DNA from: Pseudarthrobacter sp. SSS035
GTDB lineage: Bacteria > Actinomycetota > Actinomycetes > Actinomycetales > Micrococcaceae
Reading direction: 5' to 3'
DNA length: 64,000 bases
Assembly: GCF_023273875.1 (NCBI RefSeq)
Contig: NZ_CP096882.1
Coordinates: 4,464,001 to 4,528,000 of the forward strand
Shown: piece by piece, positions 1-8,373 of the stretch
Layout: each line of letters opens with the position of its first letter
Numbering within the stretch: the stretch's first letter is position 1
Position numbers and translations under genes: made by a program
The notes under the pieces: model-generated
The model's database searches: none
What the model saw: the letters and a program-made list of their open reading frames with translations, nothing else
Told to the model about the DNA's origin: nothing

Positions 1-877
1 CGCGCGCCGCAACTCCTCCGGACTCAGGCGGGACCTGGAACTGCTGGAAATCCTTGGTTCGCCCGAGGCTGTTGCCGCTTCGGGCCTGGGCGTAAGCAAG
101 GTCGCCGAAATTGCCGGCCGAGACAAGGCCCAGGTTTCCCGCACGTTGGCCACGCTTGCTGAAGCCGGGCTGGTCAACAGGGATTCGGAAAGCCTGCTCT
201 ACTCGCTGGGTTACGGACTCTATGCCCTGGCGGCCAGGACCGCGGAGGCGCGGATGGTCAGCGCGTCGGCGCCCTACCTCAAGCGGGTTTCCGCCGCCAC
301 GCACGAGACGACCCACCTATGCGTGCTGCGCGGCGGCACAGTTCTGACCCTGAAGAGCGAAATGTCCAACCACACGTACCGCGCCCTGGGATGGGAGGGT
401 GTCAGCGTGGACGCCTGGGGCACGTCCGCCGGCAGGGTTCTCGTCAGCGACTGGGACAAGCCGGCCCTGCGGGATTGGTACGACGGCCATGCCGTGGAGG
501 CATCGGTGAACCAGCCGCCGGGAAGGCAGGAGTTGTCTCCACTGGCCCTGGAATCCGGTCAAACCCCTGCGGCGGCCGGACACATCCCGTCCAAGATCAA
601 GTCATTCGACGACCTCTGCGAGGAAATCGCACTTATCCGGCGGCGCGGATACGCCGTCGTGGACGAGGAGTTTGAACTGGGCGTCGTCGGCGTATCCGCG
701 CCCGTATACGACTTCAAGCAACGGATCGTCGCCGCCTTCAACGTCAGCGCACCAAAGCAGCGCTTCGGCCGGCACCTCGAGCAGGCAGGGGTCCTCGCGG
801 CCAAAGTCGCCATGGAGTTTTCCGCGACGCTCGGTGCGCCATTCGAACCAGGCACCAAGCCACCCCGAAAGGGTTAA
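1..877 (+). CDS. IclR-family transcriptional regulator, 5' end outside window
   Basis: The frame is open from base 2, so the gene starts before the window; about 291 residues are visible. The first 50 read as a winged helix-turn-helix (L-G-V-S-K-V-A-E-I-A-G-R-D-K-A-Q-V-S-R-T-L), followed by the wing and then the roughly 180-residue effector-binding domain typical of IclR proteins, with the G-T-S-A-G-R-V-L stretch and a C-terminal E-F-E-L-G-V-V-G-V-S-A-P-V strand. A TTG at 146 could be mistaken for the start but would cut through the recognition helix. The ligand and target genes cannot be told; the likely target lies left of the window. Confidence 0.85.
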   Translation, partial: ARRNSSGLRRDLELLEILGSPEAVAASGLGVSKVAEIAGRDKAQVSRTLATLAEAGLVNRDSESLLYSLGYGLYALAARTAEARMVSASAPYLKRVSAATHETTHLCVLRGGTVLTLKSEMSNHTYRALGWEGVSVDAWGTSAGRVLVSDWDKPALRDWYDGHAVEASVNQPPGRQELSPLALESGQTPAAAGHIPSKIKSFDDLCEEIALIRRRGYAVVDEEFELGVVGVSAPVYDFKQRIVAAFNVSAPKQRFGRHLEQAGVLAAKVAMEFSATLGAPFEPGTKPPRKG

Positions 878-947
878 ACTTGCACGTCAAGAAGGTTCGC
901 CGCATGGAGTCTCCACAATCCGATGCGTAACCAAAGAGGAAACAGCC

Positions 948-1184
948 ATGAAAAGCATGACCTGCAAGCAACTTGGTGGCCCCTGCGACCTCACGTTCCG
1001 GGGCAATACAGCGGACGAGATCATCAACGCACAGGACCAGCACCTCAAGGAAGCCGTCCGCGCCGGTGACTCAGCTCATCAGGAGGCCCGTGACGCCATG
1101 AAGGGTCGCTGGAAGAATCCGATCAAGGGCATGGGATGGTACCGGGACACCAAGAAGGCTTTCGCCGCTCTTCCCGAGGAATGA
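948..1184 (+). CDS. DUF1059 family small protein
   Basis: A 78-residue protein beginning M-K-S-M-T-C-K-Q-L-G-G-P-C-D, the conserved start of the DUF1059 family, with two cysteines (residues 6 and 13) and an amphipathic C-terminal helix. AAAGAGGA at 933-940 is a good ribosome binding site for the ATG at 948. The family is widespread in actinobacteria and archaea, small and cytoplasmic, with no established function. It stands alone between the IclR gene and a tautomerase-like gene. Confidence 0.75.
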   Translation: MKSMTCKQLGGPCDLTFRGNTADEIINAQDQHLKEAVRAGDSAHQEARDAMKGRWKNPIKGMGWYRDTKKAFAALPEE

Positions 1185-1361
1185 CCCGCAAAATCCAGGC
1201 CTAAGCCGTCGGTTAGGAAACCCGACCGTGCGCTCTGGAACAGAGTCGCTCAGGCAGGCAAGTACTCGCCCTTGATCGGCCCCCGGGGATGGCACCTACC
1301 ATGGTGGTTATGACGGTTCTAGTTCGTCCGGCCGTCACCCTCCTCACCGTCGGAGTCCGCC

Positions 1362-1796
1362 ATGCCCATGATCGATGTTTACGCCGCTGCAGGCACCTTC
1401 CCCGACACCCAAGGCCTGGCCCGAGACCTGGCCCAGGCAGTCATGGCCGTCGAGCAGGTTCCCGACATCCCCATGTTCAGGAAGAACACCGCCGCTTTTG
1501 TCCACGAACTGCCCGCCTCCTCCATCTCGAACGTCGATGGCGAAGGTAACTACGTCCGCGTCCAGGTCCTCACGAACGCAGGCGCGCTGGACCGGGACAA
1601 GCAGCTAGCCCTCGTACGCAAGCTCACGGAACTCGTCTCCGCGGCGGCAAGCGACCCTGGCCTCACCGAACGGACGTGGGTCCTCCTCACCGAGGCACCC
1701 GAGGGTGGCTGGGGGCTCTGGGGCCATGCCCACACGAACGCCGAACTCGTCGCGGCCGCGCGGAGCGAACTGACCAAACTTGCCGAAGGTTCCTGA
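1362..1796 (+). CDS. tautomerase-superfamily-like protein
   Basis: A 144-residue protein starting M-P-M-I-D-V-Y. After removal of Met this leaves an N-terminal proline, the catalytic base of the 4-oxalocrotonate tautomerase/MIF superfamily. The length suggests two fused beta-alpha-beta units, as in the cis-CaaD and malonate semialdehyde decarboxylase branches, rather than the 60-residue tautomerases. The middle (W-V-L-L-T-E-A-P-E-G-G-W-G) fits the second unit. No good Shine-Dalgarno site is visible before the ATG. The substrate is unknown; the assignment rests on the N-terminus, length and general pattern. Confidence 0.55.
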   Translation: MPMIDVYAAAGTFPDTQGLARDLAQAVMAVEQVPDIPMFRKNTAAFVHELPASSISNVDGEGNYVRVQVLTNAGALDRDKQLALVRKLTELVSAAASDPGLTERTWVLLTEAPEGGWGLWGHAHTNAELVAAARSELTKLAEGS

Positions 1797-1841
1797 AGAC
1801 ACGAGTACAAACGCCAGCTGGAGCCCAGCTGGAGCCGCCCC

Positions 1842-2465
1842 CTACAGGACGCCGGCCGTGGAGACGAGCTGGGCCCGGCCCTCTTCGAGCCGGTAGCCAA
1901 CGCCGACCACCGCGGCTGTATAACCGTCCACCGCGTCGAAAATCACCCGTGAACTGTCCAGCAGCCGGTGCACTGTCTGCTTGACGTGTTCCACAACCAT
2001 GTCGTTGACGTCCGTGTTTCCCTCACGCAGCGATTTCAGCACCGACGGCGTGATCCGTTCAACCAGATCGCGGATGTGGCCCTGGGGCAACTCCCCGCTT
2101 TCCACGGCGTCCTTCGCGGCCGTGACGGCGCCGCAATTGTCGTGTCCGAGAACAACGATCAACGGGACATGGAGTACCGAGACCGCATACTCGAGCGAAC
2201 CCAGAACGGCGTCGTCGATCACGTGCCCGGCTGTGCGCACCACGAAGACGTCGCCCAGTCCGACGTCGAAGATGATCTCCGCGGCGAGACGGGAGTCCGC
2301 GCAACCAAAGATGACTGCGAACGGACTCTGGGTGTTCACCAGCTCGCTGCGCCGGGAGGCGTTCTGGTTCGGGTGCAGCGAATCTCCGGCCACGAATCGC
2401 TCGTTGCCGTCAAGCAGGCGATGCCACGCCTCGTAGGTGCTGATTCTGCTGCTCACCCTACTCAC
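1842..2465 (-). CDS. beta-class carbonic anhydrase
   Basis: Interconverts CO2 and bicarbonate in the cytoplasm. The 207-residue protein has the zinc ligands Cys55, His108 and Cys111 (C-A-D-S-R and H-D-N-C-G motifs) and the Asp57-Arg59 catalytic dyad. Length is normal for bacterial beta enzymes. The start used is GTG at 2465; a second in-frame GTG lies three codons downstream. It stands alone, ending close to the convergent tautomerase-like gene. Bicarbonate supply is relevant to biotin carboxylases such as the one at 34-37 kb, but nothing in the sequence links them. Confidence 0.93.
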   Translation of the reverse strand: MSRVSSRISTYEAWHRLLDGNERFVAGDSLHPNQNASRRSELVNTQSPFAVIFGCADSRLAAEIIFDVGLGDVFVVRTAGHVIDDAVLGSLEYAVSVLHVPLIVVLGHDNCGAVTAAKDAVESGELPQGHIRDLVERITPSVLKSLREGNTDVNDMVVEHVKQTVHRLLDSSRVIFDAVDGYTAAVVGVGYRLEEGRAQLVSTAGVL

Positions 2466-2557
2466 TGTAAGGGGCCGGTGTGGTGTCGGGATCCTCCCGG
2501 CACCACACCCTGGCTTCGAGCCTAGATCCTTACGGATCTGCCGCCGGGCCGTGTCTT

Positions 2558-3337
2558 CTACAGGGCCGACCAGCCGCCGTCGGACGCCAGAATGGCGCCG
2601 TTCAGGTTCGTGCCGTCGTCGCTCAGCAGGAACGTGATCGAGGCAGCGAGCTGCGCCGCAGAAGCGGGCGCCGGGATGTTGGCCTGCATCAGGGGCCCCA
2701 ACCGCTCGGCTGCCATCTGTGATCCGAAGTTCGCCACGATGCCGGTATTCGTGGGGCCCGGCGCCACGGCGTTGAAGCGCAGGCCTTTGGGCCCGTAGAT
2801 GACGGCGGAGTTTTTAGTCAGGCCGACGACGGCATGTTTGGACGCCGTATAGGCGGCGCCGGCGGCGGACCCGCGCAGGGCGGCTTCGGAGGCGATATTG
2901 ACCACGGAACCCCTGCCGGCGTCGAGCATAAGGGGCACCACGGCGCGGGTGAGGCGCATCAGGGCGGTGACGTTGATCCGGAAGACACGATCCCAGAGGT
3001 CGTCGTCCACCTCGTGGATGGGCGCGAAGTTGTCCATGATGCCGGCGATGTTGGCCAGCGCATCGACCTGGCCACCGGCCGCAGTGAGAACGGCAGCCAC
3101 GGTCTCCTCGGTGGAGATGTCGCCGGCCACCGGGACCAGGTCCAGGCCGGCGTTTTCCGTCACCAGGTCGTCCAGGCGTTCCTTGCTGATGTCTGCGGCG
3201 ATGACTCGCCCGCCTTCCCTGGCGATGCGCAGGGCCGTGGCCTGGCCGATGCCCGATCCGGCGCCGGTGACGATAACCGTCTTTCCTGCAAAGCGTTCCG
3301 TGGTGATGGTCTCTTGCCACGTGGTGTCGTTGCCCAT
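2558..3337 (-). CDS. SDR family oxidoreductase
   Basis: A 259-residue classical short-chain dehydrogenase. The nucleotide-binding motif T-G-A-G-S-G-I-G is at residues 24-31 and the catalytic residues are Ser150, Tyr163 and Lys167 (Y-T-A-S-K). The start is taken at ATG 3337; the frame stays open to 3724, but that would cover the whole divergent promoter and run antisense through the TetR gene. It is transcribed divergently from the TetR regulator at 3403, with a perfect palindrome between them, so it is probably the target of that repressor. The substrate is not recognisable. Confidence 0.85.
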   Translation of the reverse strand: MGNDTTWQETITTERFAGKTVIVTGAGSGIGQATALRIAREGGRVIAADISKERLDDLVTENAGLDLVPVAGDISTEETVAAVLTAAGGQVDALANIAGIMDNFAPIHEVDDDLWDRVFRINVTALMRLTRAVVPLMLDAGRGSVVNIASEAALRGSAAGAAYTASKHAVVGLTKNSAVIYGPKGLRFNAVAPGPTNTGIVANFGSQMAAERLGPLMQANIPAPASAAQLAASITFLLSDDGTNLNGAILASDGGWSAL

Positions 3338-3376
3338 GGTGTCCTTCCAGACGTTGAGGATGATGCCACCAACCTT

Positions 3377-3393
3377 ATGACACTCTGTGTCAT
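3377..3393. promoter_or_regulatory. palindromic operator between SDR and TetR genes
   Basis: ATGACAC-TCT-GTGTCAT is a perfect inverted repeat with 7-base arms and a 3-base spacer. It sits in the 65-base gap between the divergent SDR (start 3337) and TetR (start 3403) genes, only 9 bases before the regulator's GTG. Size and position fit a TetR dimer site that would control both genes. Confidence 0.6.
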
Positions 3394-3402
3394 TATGTAA
3401 GG

Positions 3403-4023
3403 GTGAATACTGGTGGAATGCCAACGGAAGCCCTGAAAACTGCCGCCCGCCCCACCGGCCGGCCGGTAAGCATCGACCCGGACGCCGTGGCGGCGCTGGC
3501 GCTCCGCCTCTTCGCCGAGAACGGCTATGAACAGACCTCCATGGAGGACATCGCCCGCGAGGCAGGGATCGGCCGCAAGAGCCTGTATCGCCACTTCGCC
3601 AACAAGGCGGACCTCGTGTGGGGCGGCACCGGACCCGTGATCGAGGCATCGCACCATGCGCTGGCGGCGCCACGCTCCCAGGAAACGGCCGACGACGACG
3701 TGCTGGCAGGGCTGCGCGAGGCAATCATCGCCGGCATGGCCGCCCTCCCCGACCTGGCACTAACGCGCGGCCGCCTGCGACTGATCGCCGAACACCCCGA
3801 ACTGATGAGCCGCAGCTACGACTCCCTGGGATCCCAACGCGAAACGACCCGCCATTACCTGACAGAACGCGGCGTTCCCGAGGCAACAGCGCGTTACCTG
3901 TGCGCCGCACTCATCGGCGCCACGTTCGAAGCGTGGCTGCAGTGGGCGGCTGGCGAGGAATCCGACCCGGCGCCCTACCTTCGGGCAGCAGTCGCCGTCC
4001 TGAGCGTCGGCGAAAGTCGCTAG
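3403..4023 (+). CDS. TetR family transcriptional regulator
   Basis: A 206-residue protein with a canonical TetR helix-turn-helix at about residues 44-66 (T-S-M-E-D-I-A-R-E-A-G-I-G-R-K-S-L-Y-R-H-F) and a helical ligand-binding domain behind it. The first possible start is GTG 3403; ATG 3418 is an alternative that removes five residues and leaves more room for the operator. It is divergent from the SDR gene, the usual arrangement of a local repressor and its target. The ligand is unknown. Confidence 0.88.
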   Translation: MNTGGMPTEALKTAARPTGRPVSIDPDAVAALALRLFAENGYEQTSMEDIAREAGIGRKSLYRHFANKADLVWGGTGPVIEASHHALAAPRSQETADDDVLAGLREAIIAGMAALPDLALTRGRLRLIAEHPELMSRSYDSLGSQRETTRHYLTERGVPEATARYLCAALIGATFEAWLQWAAGEESDPAPYLRAAVAVLSVGESR

Positions 4024-4100
4024 AGCTTCGATTTGACCGGTAGTGAAGTCTGGGTCGTCGTGAACGTGGAGGTTTCTTTCCTGCCGGAAGCCGCCGGTCC

Positions 4101-4895
4101 TCAGGCAATCACGTTGAGCGTGAGTTCCATGGCGCCCAGGAAGAGTGCCAGAACCGACGTGCCAAGCCCGGCCACCAGAAGCAGGCCGGGGTGGGCGAGC
4201 CCCACCACAACGCGCCGGAGTTGGGGCGAATGCCGCAGGAATCGCTTGGGCAGCCGCGAATCTTGCGGGTTCTGGCGCCAGCCGCGGAGACGGCGCAGGA
4301 ACCACGCACAGCGCACAATAAGCGCCATCCACAACACCGAGACAACCAGGGGGACCGCCGCCAGGAGCAAGTTGAACCCCAACGACGTCACGGCACGCTC
4401 GGAGTTTCCGGCCAGCGCCTGCACCGTTGTGGATATCGAGGCGCTGGCCACCACGGAGAGGCCCCACACCATAAACGCAGCCGTCAGCGCGAGGAACCGG
4501 ACAAAGAAGTGCGCGAGCACCGATTCTTTCTGGGGCTTGAGGTACCTGCGCGGGGTCGCATGGAGCACGGCCACAGTGCAGGCCAGTGTGGGCAGCGCTG
4601 CCATCCCCACAAACACGTACCAGGTCCAGCCGGCGAGGTCCACGAATTCGTCAGCGATGATCAGCAACGCCCAGAAACCCGTCCACGCCCAGCCTGCAAT
4701 TAGCGGATTCCGGACTAGCCAGGCGGGCAGCCGCTGAGGCAGCGGGACAGTCGGCGCGATAGAGGGCCGGGAAGCAGGATTCCGTACCTTCCTTGTTGCG
4801 GGCGCAACAGCAGCAGGACCGTCTCCCACTGGGCCGTTCGGTAGGGCCCCTGCCTTGGCGTCCGGCGGGCTTTCTTCCCCTCCGACCATGCTCAT
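4101..4895 (-). CDS. putative four-helix membrane protein
   Basis: I do not recognise a family. From ATG 4895 the product is 264 residues: a polar, proline- and alanine-rich N-terminus of about 70 residues, then hydrophobic segments near W-A-W-T-G-F-W-A-L-L, F-V-G-M-A-A-L-P-T-L-A, F-M-V-W-G-L-S-V-V, L-L-L-A-A-V-P-L-V-V and a final L-L-L-V-A-G-L-G-T-S, so four or five membrane spans. An upstream ATG at 4961 is possible but would add an arginine-rich run unlike a real N-terminus. Transcribed convergently with the TetR gene; no operon partner. Confidence 0.6.
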   Translation of the reverse strand: MSMVGGEESPPDAKAGALPNGPVGDGPAAVAPATRKVRNPASRPSIAPTVPLPQRLPAWLVRNPLIAGWAWTGFWALLIIADEFVDLAGWTWYVFVGMAALPTLACTVAVLHATPRRYLKPQKESVLAHFFVRFLALTAAFMVWGLSVVASASISTTVQALAGNSERAVTSLGFNLLLAAVPLVVSVLWMALIVRCAWFLRRLRGWRQNPQDSRLPKRFLRHSPQLRRVVVGLAHPGLLLVAGLGTSVLALFLGAMELTLNVIA

Positions 4896-5050
4896 GGGCT
4901 CACTGTAGCAATGCGGGAGGAAGGCCCGCCGCCGTCGGCTATACAGCAATCGTCTCCGCACCAGAGCCCTGAGCTAGGCTGAACGCGACGATTCTCGTGG
5001 GCTGGCATCCGGGAGGGAAATGGGCAACTTCGACAATGGAGGCTGGTGCA

Positions 5051-5467
5051 GTGAGCTCTTCTCTCGAGCCGGGGCGTTCAAGAGTCAGACGGGTCTTGCT
5101 GTGCATCGCCGGGCTGATCAGCGTTGTGCTCGGGTTGAGCATTCGCACGCTCAGCGATGCGGCATGGACCGGTCCTGCCGGTGATGGCCTGTACGCGGTC
5201 CTGATCTATATTCTCGTGGCCATCCTGATTCCATCGACGTCCAAGGCACTGATAGCAGCCGCGGCCGTCACAGCCTGTGTGATGATCGAACTGTTCCAGC
5301 TCACAGGTCTTCCTGCCGAACTAGGCGACTTCTGGCCGCCCTTTCGGCTGGTCCTTGGAACCACGTTCGGCACCGCGGATTTGTTGGCCTACGCCGGCGG
5401 TGCTGCCGTCGCTTATGCGGTGGATCGGACGACGGGCACGGTGGTGACCAGCACTCGCCATCCCTAG
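5051..5467 (+). CDS. DUF2809 family membrane protein
   Basis: A 138-residue, three- to four-span membrane protein matching the DUF2809 pattern: D-G-L-Y-A-V-L-I-Y near the middle, I-E-L-F-Q-L-T-G-L-P, and a final L-V-L-G-T-T-F-G-T-A-D-L-L-A-Y-A. The start is set at GTG 5051 because GGAGG at 5038-5042 lies eight bases upstream; the open frame extends to GTG 4997 and includes an ATG at 5036, neither as well placed. Family function is not known. It stands alone. Confidence 0.7.
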   Translation: MSSSLEPGRSRVRRVLLCIAGLISVVLGLSIRTLSDAAWTGPAGDGLYAVLIYILVAILIPSTSKALIAAAAVTACVMIELFQLTGLPAELGDFWPPFRLVLGTTFGTADLLAYAGGAAVAYAVDRTTGTVVTSTRHP

Positions 5468-5663
5468 GTGCCCTGTTTTCCTGCCTACCCGGAGCACAAC
5501 CACCTGCCAAAGGTCCTGGCCGCCATCCGACGGCCGTACCCGGACCCCTGGGTGAACGAAAACTTGAGTACCCGTCAGCAAAAGTGGTCACGTGCTTCCA
5601 CGCTAACCAAAAGGAACTCGGGGCCCTTGACGGTAACTATTCCCCTTGGATCACTATGGTTTC

Positions 5664-6686
5664 ATGACCAATACGATGAACGCAGTTGCCTACACGAAGA
5701 ACCTTCCGATTTCTGATGATGCCAGCCTTGAGGATGTCCTGCTCCCCTTGCCTGAAGTATGTCCGAAGGATCTTCTCGTGGAAGTCAATGCCGTTTCCGT
5801 CAATCCTGTTGATGTGAAAGTACGTTCAGGCAAGGACCCTGCAGGGATTCCCACGGTGCTTGGCTACGACGCTGCCGGGACTGTCCGCGCCGTTGGCCCC
5901 GAGGTGACATTGTTCAAGGCAGGTGATGATGTCTATTACGCGGGAGCCATCAATCGTGGGGGAAGCAACTCACAATTCCAGGCGGTGGATGAGCGACTCG
6001 TTGGAGGTAAGCCGAAAACCCTTGACTTCGCACGGGCCGCCGCACTGCCGCTCACGTCCATCACTGCGTGGGAGGGTCTGTTCATCAAACTGGGGCTGTC
6101 CCCGGAAAGTACCGGGACATTGCTCATGATTGGTGGTGCAGGTGGCGTCGGGTCCATGGTGATCCAGCTGGTAAGAGCCCTCATTCCAGGTTTGCATGTC
6201 ATCGCCTCCGCCAGCCGAAAAGAAAGCCAGGAGTGGGTCCGCTCCCTTGGAGCCCATGAGACCGTAAGGCATGGGGACGCCCTGCGGGAGGATGTTCAGC
6301 GCGTTGCGCCCGACGGCGTGGACTATATCTTCACCACGAACTCTGCCGGCCAACTGGACGCTTTTGTGGCGATCCTGAAACCGTTTGGCCAGATCGTGGC
6401 CATTGACGATCCGGGTCATGTCGACGTGGCACACCTGAAGAGCAAGAGCCTCACGTGGCACTGGGAGTTCATGTTTACGCGCTCCTTGTTCCAAACACCG
6501 GACATGATTGAGCAGCACCACCTGCTCAACAAGGTCGCCTCGATGGTCGACGCGGGGATCATTCGCAGCACGGTCACTCACACGTTCCACCCGATCAACG
6601 CCGAAAATCTTCGCAAAGCCCATGCCATCGTGGAGTCCGGCCACACGCTGGGCAAGATCGTCGTTGCGGCGAGCGAACCTCACTAA
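5664..6686 (+). CDS. zinc-type alcohol dehydrogenase-like / quinone reductase family protein
   Basis: A 340-residue medium-chain dehydrogenase/reductase of the zinc-free alcohol dehydrogenase-like branch. The N-terminal GroES-like domain contains N-P-V-D-V-K-V and G-Y-D-A-A-G-T-V, and the Rossmann domain has G-G-A-G-G-V-G-S-M-V near residue 155. Structural and catalytic zinc cysteines are absent, as in NADPH quinone reductases. The start is placed at ATG 5664; ATG 5676 is equally possible. It probably reduces a quinone or activated double bond with NADPH. No operon partner. Confidence 0.8.
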   Translation: MTNTMNAVAYTKNLPISDDASLEDVLLPLPEVCPKDLLVEVNAVSVNPVDVKVRSGKDPAGIPTVLGYDAAGTVRAVGPEVTLFKAGDDVYYAGAINRGGSNSQFQAVDERLVGGKPKTLDFARAAALPLTSITAWEGLFIKLGLSPESTGTLLMIGGAGGVGSMVIQLVRALIPGLHVIASASRKESQEWVRSLGAHETVRHGDALREDVQRVAPDGVDYIFTTNSAGQLDAFVAILKPFGQIVAIDDPGHVDVAHLKSKSLTWHWEFMFTRSLFQTPDMIEQHHLLNKVASMVDAGIIRSTVTHTFHPINAENLRKAHAIVESGHTLGKIVVAASEPH

Positions 6687-6875
6687 TCGTGAGCCGGCTG
6701 GATACGGCGGCCACGGTCATCGTGGCCGCCGCCGTGAACGCCAGGCCCAGCCACTGACTCCCTCCACCGATCGAGAACGCAGTCCTCGCGGCAGTACGCT
6801 CCGTTGCCTTTCCGAACGCCCAGGAGTCCAGAATGACCAAGGTTCGTGCAATCGCTTAGCCAGCCGGACGCCTAA

Positions 6876-7085
6876 GTGTGCACATTGTTCACGCCCCCAA
6901 ATTCAGCTTTTCTCGGATTCCAAAGAAGGACCGCACTCCCTGGTGAGGGAACGCGGTCTTACTTTGCGCCGGGACTCCGGACGGGTGCGACCCGTCCTAC
7001 GTCGCGGGTGACGCCGCAGTACTTCACGTCGGCGACACCTCCTCACCCATCTCACGGGCTGAGGACAAACAGACCAGGCGTTGTG
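6876..7085. repeat. non-coding repeat element, copy A
   Basis: The roughly 430-base gap at 6687-7116 holds no gene I can support. From 6876 it matches 62932 onward (copy B) in the same order: an imperfect palindrome (6876-6894), about 34 bases, a hairpin (6929-6958, GACCGC/GCGGTC stem), then stretches such as C-G-T-C-C-T-A and CTCACCCATCTCA shared in approximate form. The hairpin stem differs between copies but stays paired. Function unknown; possibly a small RNA with its operator, or a decayed mobile sequence. Confidence 0.55.
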
Positions 7086-7116
7086 CTCCCGGTCTCTGTG
7101 GACGCGGGGACTCAGG

Positions 7117-8373
7117 TCAGGAAGGAACCTGAACCCCCAGCCTGGCGGGAGCAGCCTTCACGGCCGGAACGCCGTCGCCGTCCTGGCCATACAGCCAGTC
7201 GCTGTACTGGAAGTCGTTGTCCTTCCGGCTCTTGAACAGCAGGTTGCGGAGGATCCGGGCCAGCCCCGAGACGTGCCAGGATTCACCCCACACACGGGCG
7301 GTGCGCTGGACCCGCGCGGCCCGGCCGGCGCGGACGCTATTGAACTCCCTGATGGCGTCGTCCCAGGCCCCCAGGTTCACGCCGTCGGCGGTGAAAACGG
7401 TGCCCTTGCTGGCGTCCTGAAGCGCGGCGGCGTCTTCCAGCGCCTGGCACGCGCCCTGGGCGAGGTACTGGAGCATGGGGTGCGCGGCGTCGCCCATCAG
7501 CACCATCCGGCCCGCGACCCAGTTTTCGATCGGGTCGCGGTCGTACATGGGCCAGCGCATGCCGGTGCCCAGATTCTTCAGTGCGTCCCGGACGGCCGGG
7601 ACACAATCCTTGTAGGCAGCCTCGAGCTCGTCCACGCCGCCGTACTGCTCCTCGCCGCGCTCAAAGGAGGCGGACTTGAATACGGCCACCGTGTTCAGCA
7701 GTTCGCCCTTGCGCAGCGGGTACTGCACCAGGTGGCAGTCCGGCCCGAGGTAGACGATGACGTCCTCCAGATCGGCCGCGGGCGTATTTTCGGTGATCGG
7801 CACGGTGCCGCGGTAGGCCACATAGGCCGAGGAGACCGGCTCGTCGGTGGCAACGAGCGGACGCAGGGTGGACTTGAGCCCGTCGGCCCCGATCACAACA
7901 TCGGCGTGGAAATCCACGCCGGTGGCGGTGTGGGCCACGCCCCGGCCGTCGACGGTTTCAACGCTTTCGACCATCACGTCGTTGACCAGCGTGACGCCCG
8001 CCGCCTGGCAGCCTTCGAGCAGGACCCGGTGCAAGTCGCTGCGGTGGATCACCACGTAGGGGGCGCCATAACGTTCCGCGAATTCGCCGCCGAGCGTCTG
8101 CCGGGTGAGCTCCTCGCCGGTGACGGCATCGCGGAAGACCAGGTGCCTAGGCTGGACACCGATCTCCAGCGCCTTTTCCAGCAGGCCCCAGCGCTTCAGG
8201 ACGCGGGAGGCGTTGGGTGCCATCTGCAGCCCGGCGCCGACCTCGCCGAACTCGGGCGCACGCTCCACGAGAGTGACGTTCGCGCCGTTTTCACGCAGCG
8301 CGAGGGCTCCGGCCAACCCGGCCATCCCCCCGCCGATAACGAGGACATCGGTGGACGTGGCGTGCTCAGACAT
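7117..8373 (-). CDS. 3-hydroxybenzoate 6-monooxygenase (gentisate-forming)
   Basis: An FAD-dependent class A aromatic hydroxylase of 418 residues that would convert 3-hydroxybenzoate to gentisate with NADH and O2. Visible motifs are the FAD-binding G-G-G-M-A-G (14-19), the D-G motif I-G-A-D-G (161-165), and the G-D motif V-L-M-G-D-A-A-H-P (291-299). The ATG at 8373 overlaps the end of the transporter gene (ATGTCTGA), so the two are translationally coupled; an AGGAGC site precedes it. The divergent gene set for gentisate cleavage supports this assignment over salicylate hydroxylase, the nearest alternative. Confidence 0.88.
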   Translation of the reverse strand: MSEHATSTDVLVIGGGMAGLAGALALRENGANVTLVERAPEFGEVGAGLQMAPNASRVLKRWGLLEKALEIGVQPRHLVFRDAVTGEELTRQTLGGEFAERYGAPYVVIHRSDLHRVLLEGCQAAGVTLVNDVMVESVETVDGRGVAHTATGVDFHADVVIGADGLKSTLRPLVATDEPVSSAYVAYRGTVPITENTPAADLEDVIVYLGPDCHLVQYPLRKGELLNTVAVFKSASFERGEEQYGGVDELEAAYKDCVPAVRDALKNLGTGMRWPMYDRDPIENWVAGRMVLMGDAAHPMLQYLAQGACQALEDAAALQDASKGTVFTADGVNLGAWDDAIREFNSVRAGRAARVQRTARVWGESWHVSGLARILRNLLFKSRKDNDFQYSDWLYGQDGDGVPAVKAAPARLGVQVPS

